A stretch of DNA of 64,000 nt, from NCBI GenBank assembly GCA_024701455.1, contig JABXYP010000001.1, forward strand, positions 686,001 to 750,000. Reading direction: 5' to 3'. The notes below the pieces were generated by a model, which searched no databases, was not told the origin of the DNA, and worked only from the letters and a program-made list of their open reading frames with translations. A program made the translations under genes and the position numbers. Numbering within the stretch: position 1 is the first letter of the stretch; each line of letters begins with the position of its first letter. Source of the DNA: Bacillus sp. A301a_S52 (GTDB lineage: Bacteria; Bacillota; Bacilli; Bacillales; Salisediminibacteriaceae). Positions 62,150-64,000 of this stretch are shown here, piece after piece.

Positions 62150-62500
62150 TTGATAGTAAAGCGTGGGGACGTTTATTTTGCAGACCTCTCACCTGTAGTT
62201 GGCTCGGAACAAGGTGGGGTTAGACCTGTATTAGTTATCCAGAATGATATCGGTAACCGTTTTAGCCCGACGGTAATTGTGGCAGCCATTACAGCACAGA
62301 TTCAAAAAGCAAAATTACCGACTCATGTGGAAATTAACGCTAAAAGGTACGGATTTGACCGTGATTCGGTTATTTTACTAGAACAGATTCGCACGATTGA
62401 CAAGCAACGATTAACGGACAAAATTACACATTTAGATGATGACATGATGTTAAAAGTGAACGATGCCCTAAACATTAGTATTGGGTTAATTGATTTTTAA
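62150..62500 (+). CDS. ndoA: mRNA endoribonuclease toxin EndoA (MazF family)
   Basis: 116 residues, TTG start as in B. subtilis. Almost identical to EndoA by eye: [59 protein letters not shown] and ending in the LIDF tail. It cleaves RNA at UACAU-like sites, causing growth arrest. In Bacillus the pair sits directly upstream of the sigma-B stress operon, as here. A terminator follows. Confidence 0.97.
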   Translation: MIVKRGDVYFADLSPVVGSEQGGVRPVLVIQNDIGNRFSPTVIVAAITAQIQKAKLPTHVEINAKRYGFDRDSVILLEQIRTIDKQRLTDKITHLDDDMMLKVNDALNISIGLIDF

Positions 62501-62509
62501 ATGTGTTGC

Positions 62510-62555
62510 AAAAGGCAGGCGTTTTCCAATGTGAAAATGCCTGCCTTTTTAATTT
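62510..62555 (+). terminator. Terminator of ndoAI-ndoA
   Basis: AAAAGGCAGGCGTTTTC pairs with GAAAATGCCTGCCTTTTT around AATGT (one mismatch), with a clear T-run. It separates the toxin gene from the rsb operon. Confidence 0.93.
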
Positions 62556-62733
62556 TCTAATATTATTTCTAAACTAAACATGAAAGTAAAAAGTGAACGG
62601 GATGATTAAAGCTCACCTTCATAATGTATGTCGATGGTGAGGCAGCAGCATGAAAAAACACTGCGCATCCGTTGCAATATAAGCTAATCAGTGAAATAAT
62701 AATGTTATTACTGTTCAAATGGGGGAAGACTGG

Positions 62734-63558
62734 ATGAATCCTTTTATTCGAGATATTATTTTAGAGCATAAAACTGAAATAATGGAAAGATGGTCTGAGG
62801 AAATAAAGAAGTTTCGCTCTGATGATTCTTTGCAAAATATATCCGATTCTATGTATGAAAATACAAACCGAGAGTTCGGAAACAAGCTCATTTTAACTGT
62901 TCAAACTGAAGGAAAAGAATATCACGATGATTTGATTCAATTTGCTGAACGACTTATACAATTAGGGTGGCCACTTAATTATATTACACGAGGCTTACAA
63001 GAGTTTCGGAAAATTATAGTGGAATCTTTGTCGGAAACGGGAGAAAATTATTGCAAAAGCATTGAATTTTTCCAAGAAATAGAAAGTTGGATTGATGATA
63101 TTGTTAATCTACTTGTTAACCAATACTCCGGTTCGTGGGAAAACACTGTCTTTTTACAAAAAATGGCCTTGAAAGAATTATCCGCGCCACTTATTCCAGT
63201 TTTTCAAAACATTAGTGTCATGCCGCTAATTGGCACGATTGATACTGAACGAGCAAAGCTTATCATGGAGAATTTGCTTGAAGGAGTTATTGAGCACCGT
63301 TCTCAAGTCGTCCTAATAGATATTACAGGTGTCCCTGTTGTGGATACAATGGTAGCACATCATATTATTCAAGCATCTGAGGCTGTAAGATTGGTAGGTG
63401 CGAAATGTATTCTCGTAGGCATTAGACCGGAAATCGCGCAAACTATCGTTAATCTTGGTATTGATTTAGGTAAATTTCCAACAAAAAGTACGTTGAAAAA
63501 AGGGATTGAAGCTGCTTTAGAAATGACGAAAAAGCAAATTGTTGATCTTGAAGTTTAA
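62734..63558 (+). CDS. rsbRA: Stressosome scaffold protein RsbRA
   Basis: 274 residues from ATG 62734 (GGGGGAAG upstream), exactly the B. subtilis RsbRA length; ATG 62719 is in frame. The N-terminal half is a non-heme globin fold sensor; the C-terminal STAS domain is highly conserved ([40 protein letters not shown]) and keeps the two threonines phosphorylated by RsbT. It forms the core of the 1.8 MDa stressosome with RsbS. First visible gene of rsbR-S-T. Confidence 0.95.
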   Translation: MNPFIRDIILEHKTEIMERWSEEIKKFRSDDSLQNISDSMYENTNREFGNKLILTVQTEGKEYHDDLIQFAERLIQLGWPLNYITRGLQEFRKIIVESLSETGENYCKSIEFFQEIESWIDDIVNLLVNQYSGSWENTVFLQKMALKELSAPLIPVFQNISVMPLIGTIDTERAKLIMENLLEGVIEHRSQVVLIDITGVPVVDTMVAHHIIQASEAVRLVGAKCILVGIRPEIAQTIVNLGIDLGKFPTKSTLKKGIEAALEMTKKQIVDLEV

Positions 63559-63572
63559 AGGAGGAACTAGTT

Positions 63573-63929
63573 TTGCGAATTCCGATACTTAAATTACACG
63601 ACTATTTATTAATTTCTGTCCAGGTTGAACTGGATGACCAAACAGCTCTTCAATTTCAAGAAGATGTTTTAGAAAAAATTCACGAAGAGGGTTCAAAAGG
63701 TGTTGTCATCGATCTCACTTCCGTAGAAATGATTGATTCATTTATTGCGAAAGTTTTAGGAGATGTGGTGGACATGTCTAACTTAATGGGAGCGAAAGTG
63801 GTGCTAACAGGCATTCAACCTGCCGTTGCCATTACGTTAATTGATATGGGTATCGTTCTAGATGAAGTCCCTACGGCATTAGACCTTGAGCAAGGGTTGG
63901 AAAGACTCCAACTCGAATTGGAGGGTTGA
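63573..63929 (+). CDS. rsbS: Stressosome protein RsbS
   Basis: 118 residues, a single STAS domain with TTG start directly behind [32 protein letters not shown] holds the serine phosphorylated by RsbT, and [20 protein letters not shown] is conserved. RsbS sequesters RsbT until stress. 14 bp after rsbRA and 3 bp before rsbT. Confidence 0.96.
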   Translation: MRIPILKLHDYLLISVQVELDDQTALQFQEDVLEKIHEEGSKGVVIDLTSVEMIDSFIAKVLGDVVDMSNLMGAKVVLTGIQPAVAITLIDMGIVLDEVPTALDLEQGLERLQLELEG

Positions 63930-63932
63930 TAT

Positions 63933-64000
63933 ATGCAAGTCCAAACCCATGTTGATATCCACAGTGAGTGGGGAATTGTCGCTGCAAGACAAGCAGGTCG
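63933..64000 (+). CDS. rsbT: Serine/threonine kinase RsbT, start only
   Basis: Only the first 22 codons are in the window. They read MQVQTHVDIHSEWGIVAARQ and AG, matching the RsbT N-terminus (EWDIVAARQAGR in B. subtilis). GGAGGG lies just upstream, inside the end of rsbS. The rest of the kinase lies outside. Confidence 0.9.
   Translation, partial: MQVQTHVDIHSEWGIVAARQAG

Overview
The window looks like chromosomal DNA of a low-to-mid GC, Gram-positive, salt- and alkali-adapted member of the Bacillaceae. Three observations support this: strong AGGAGG-type ribosome sites; B. subtilis-like gene order at the right end (rhomboid, acpS, nnrD, ydcC-like, alr, mazEF, rsbR-rsbS-rsbT); and compatible-solute transporters plus exported lipoproteins with very acidic, Asn/Glu-rich linkers. 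No rRNA, tRNA, CRISPR array, prophage or transposase gene is visible.

Layout. 1-8.5 kb: end of a MATE efflux gene, a DinB-fold protein, UspA with a SulP anion transporter, a PhnD-C-E-E type phosphonate importer and a Cof hydrolase. 8.5-14.5 kb: nagA-nagB behind a NagR-type operator, a small exported protein, a cold-shock protein, and a LacI-type regulator followed by a PTS EIIBC whose promoter is bracketed by two LacI-type operators. 14.5-24 kb: FapA (DUF342), a CrcB fluoride-channel pair, a BCCT carrier with a 13-unit octapeptide tail, CsaA, a DUF4440 gene broken by a repeat element, and two proteins of unknown role. 24-29.5 kb: cadC-cadA with two CadO-like operators, a flavin reductase, an acetyltransferase and a GerMN lipoprotein. 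30-34 kb: opuAA-AB-AC (glycine betaine) divergent from a GbsR-type regulator. 34-41 kb: ugpC-A-E-B (glycerol-3-phosphate) and sigX-rsiX with an autoregulatory ECF promoter. 41-47 kb: rocR divergent from rocA-rocD through a sigma-54 promoter, then a proline dehydrogenase. 47-56 kb: mgtE, the ba3 oxidase genes cbaD-B-A and a Fur-controlled ferric ABC importer. 56-64 kb: rhomboid, acpS, nnrD, a LolA-like lipoprotein, alr, the ndoAI-ndoA toxin-antitoxin pair and the start of the stressosome operon.

How the genes connect. Much of the window serves osmotic and nutrient stress: betaine uptake (OpuA, BCCT), the arginine/ornithine/proline to glutamate route (RocD, RocA, PutB), envelope stress (SigX/RsiX) and general stress (RsbR/S/T).

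The most unusual feature is a dispersed, structured repeat of about 90-160 bp. I count 11 copies, all in the same orientation. Full-length copies carry two hairpins and are bounded by TTTAT. One copy sits inside the DUF4440 gene in a way that shows the exact empty site, so the family has been mobile. Orientation bias, subterminal hairpins and the lack of terminal inverted repeats suggest movement by a Y1 (IS200/IS605 or RAYT-like) transposase in trans. That mechanism is an inference.
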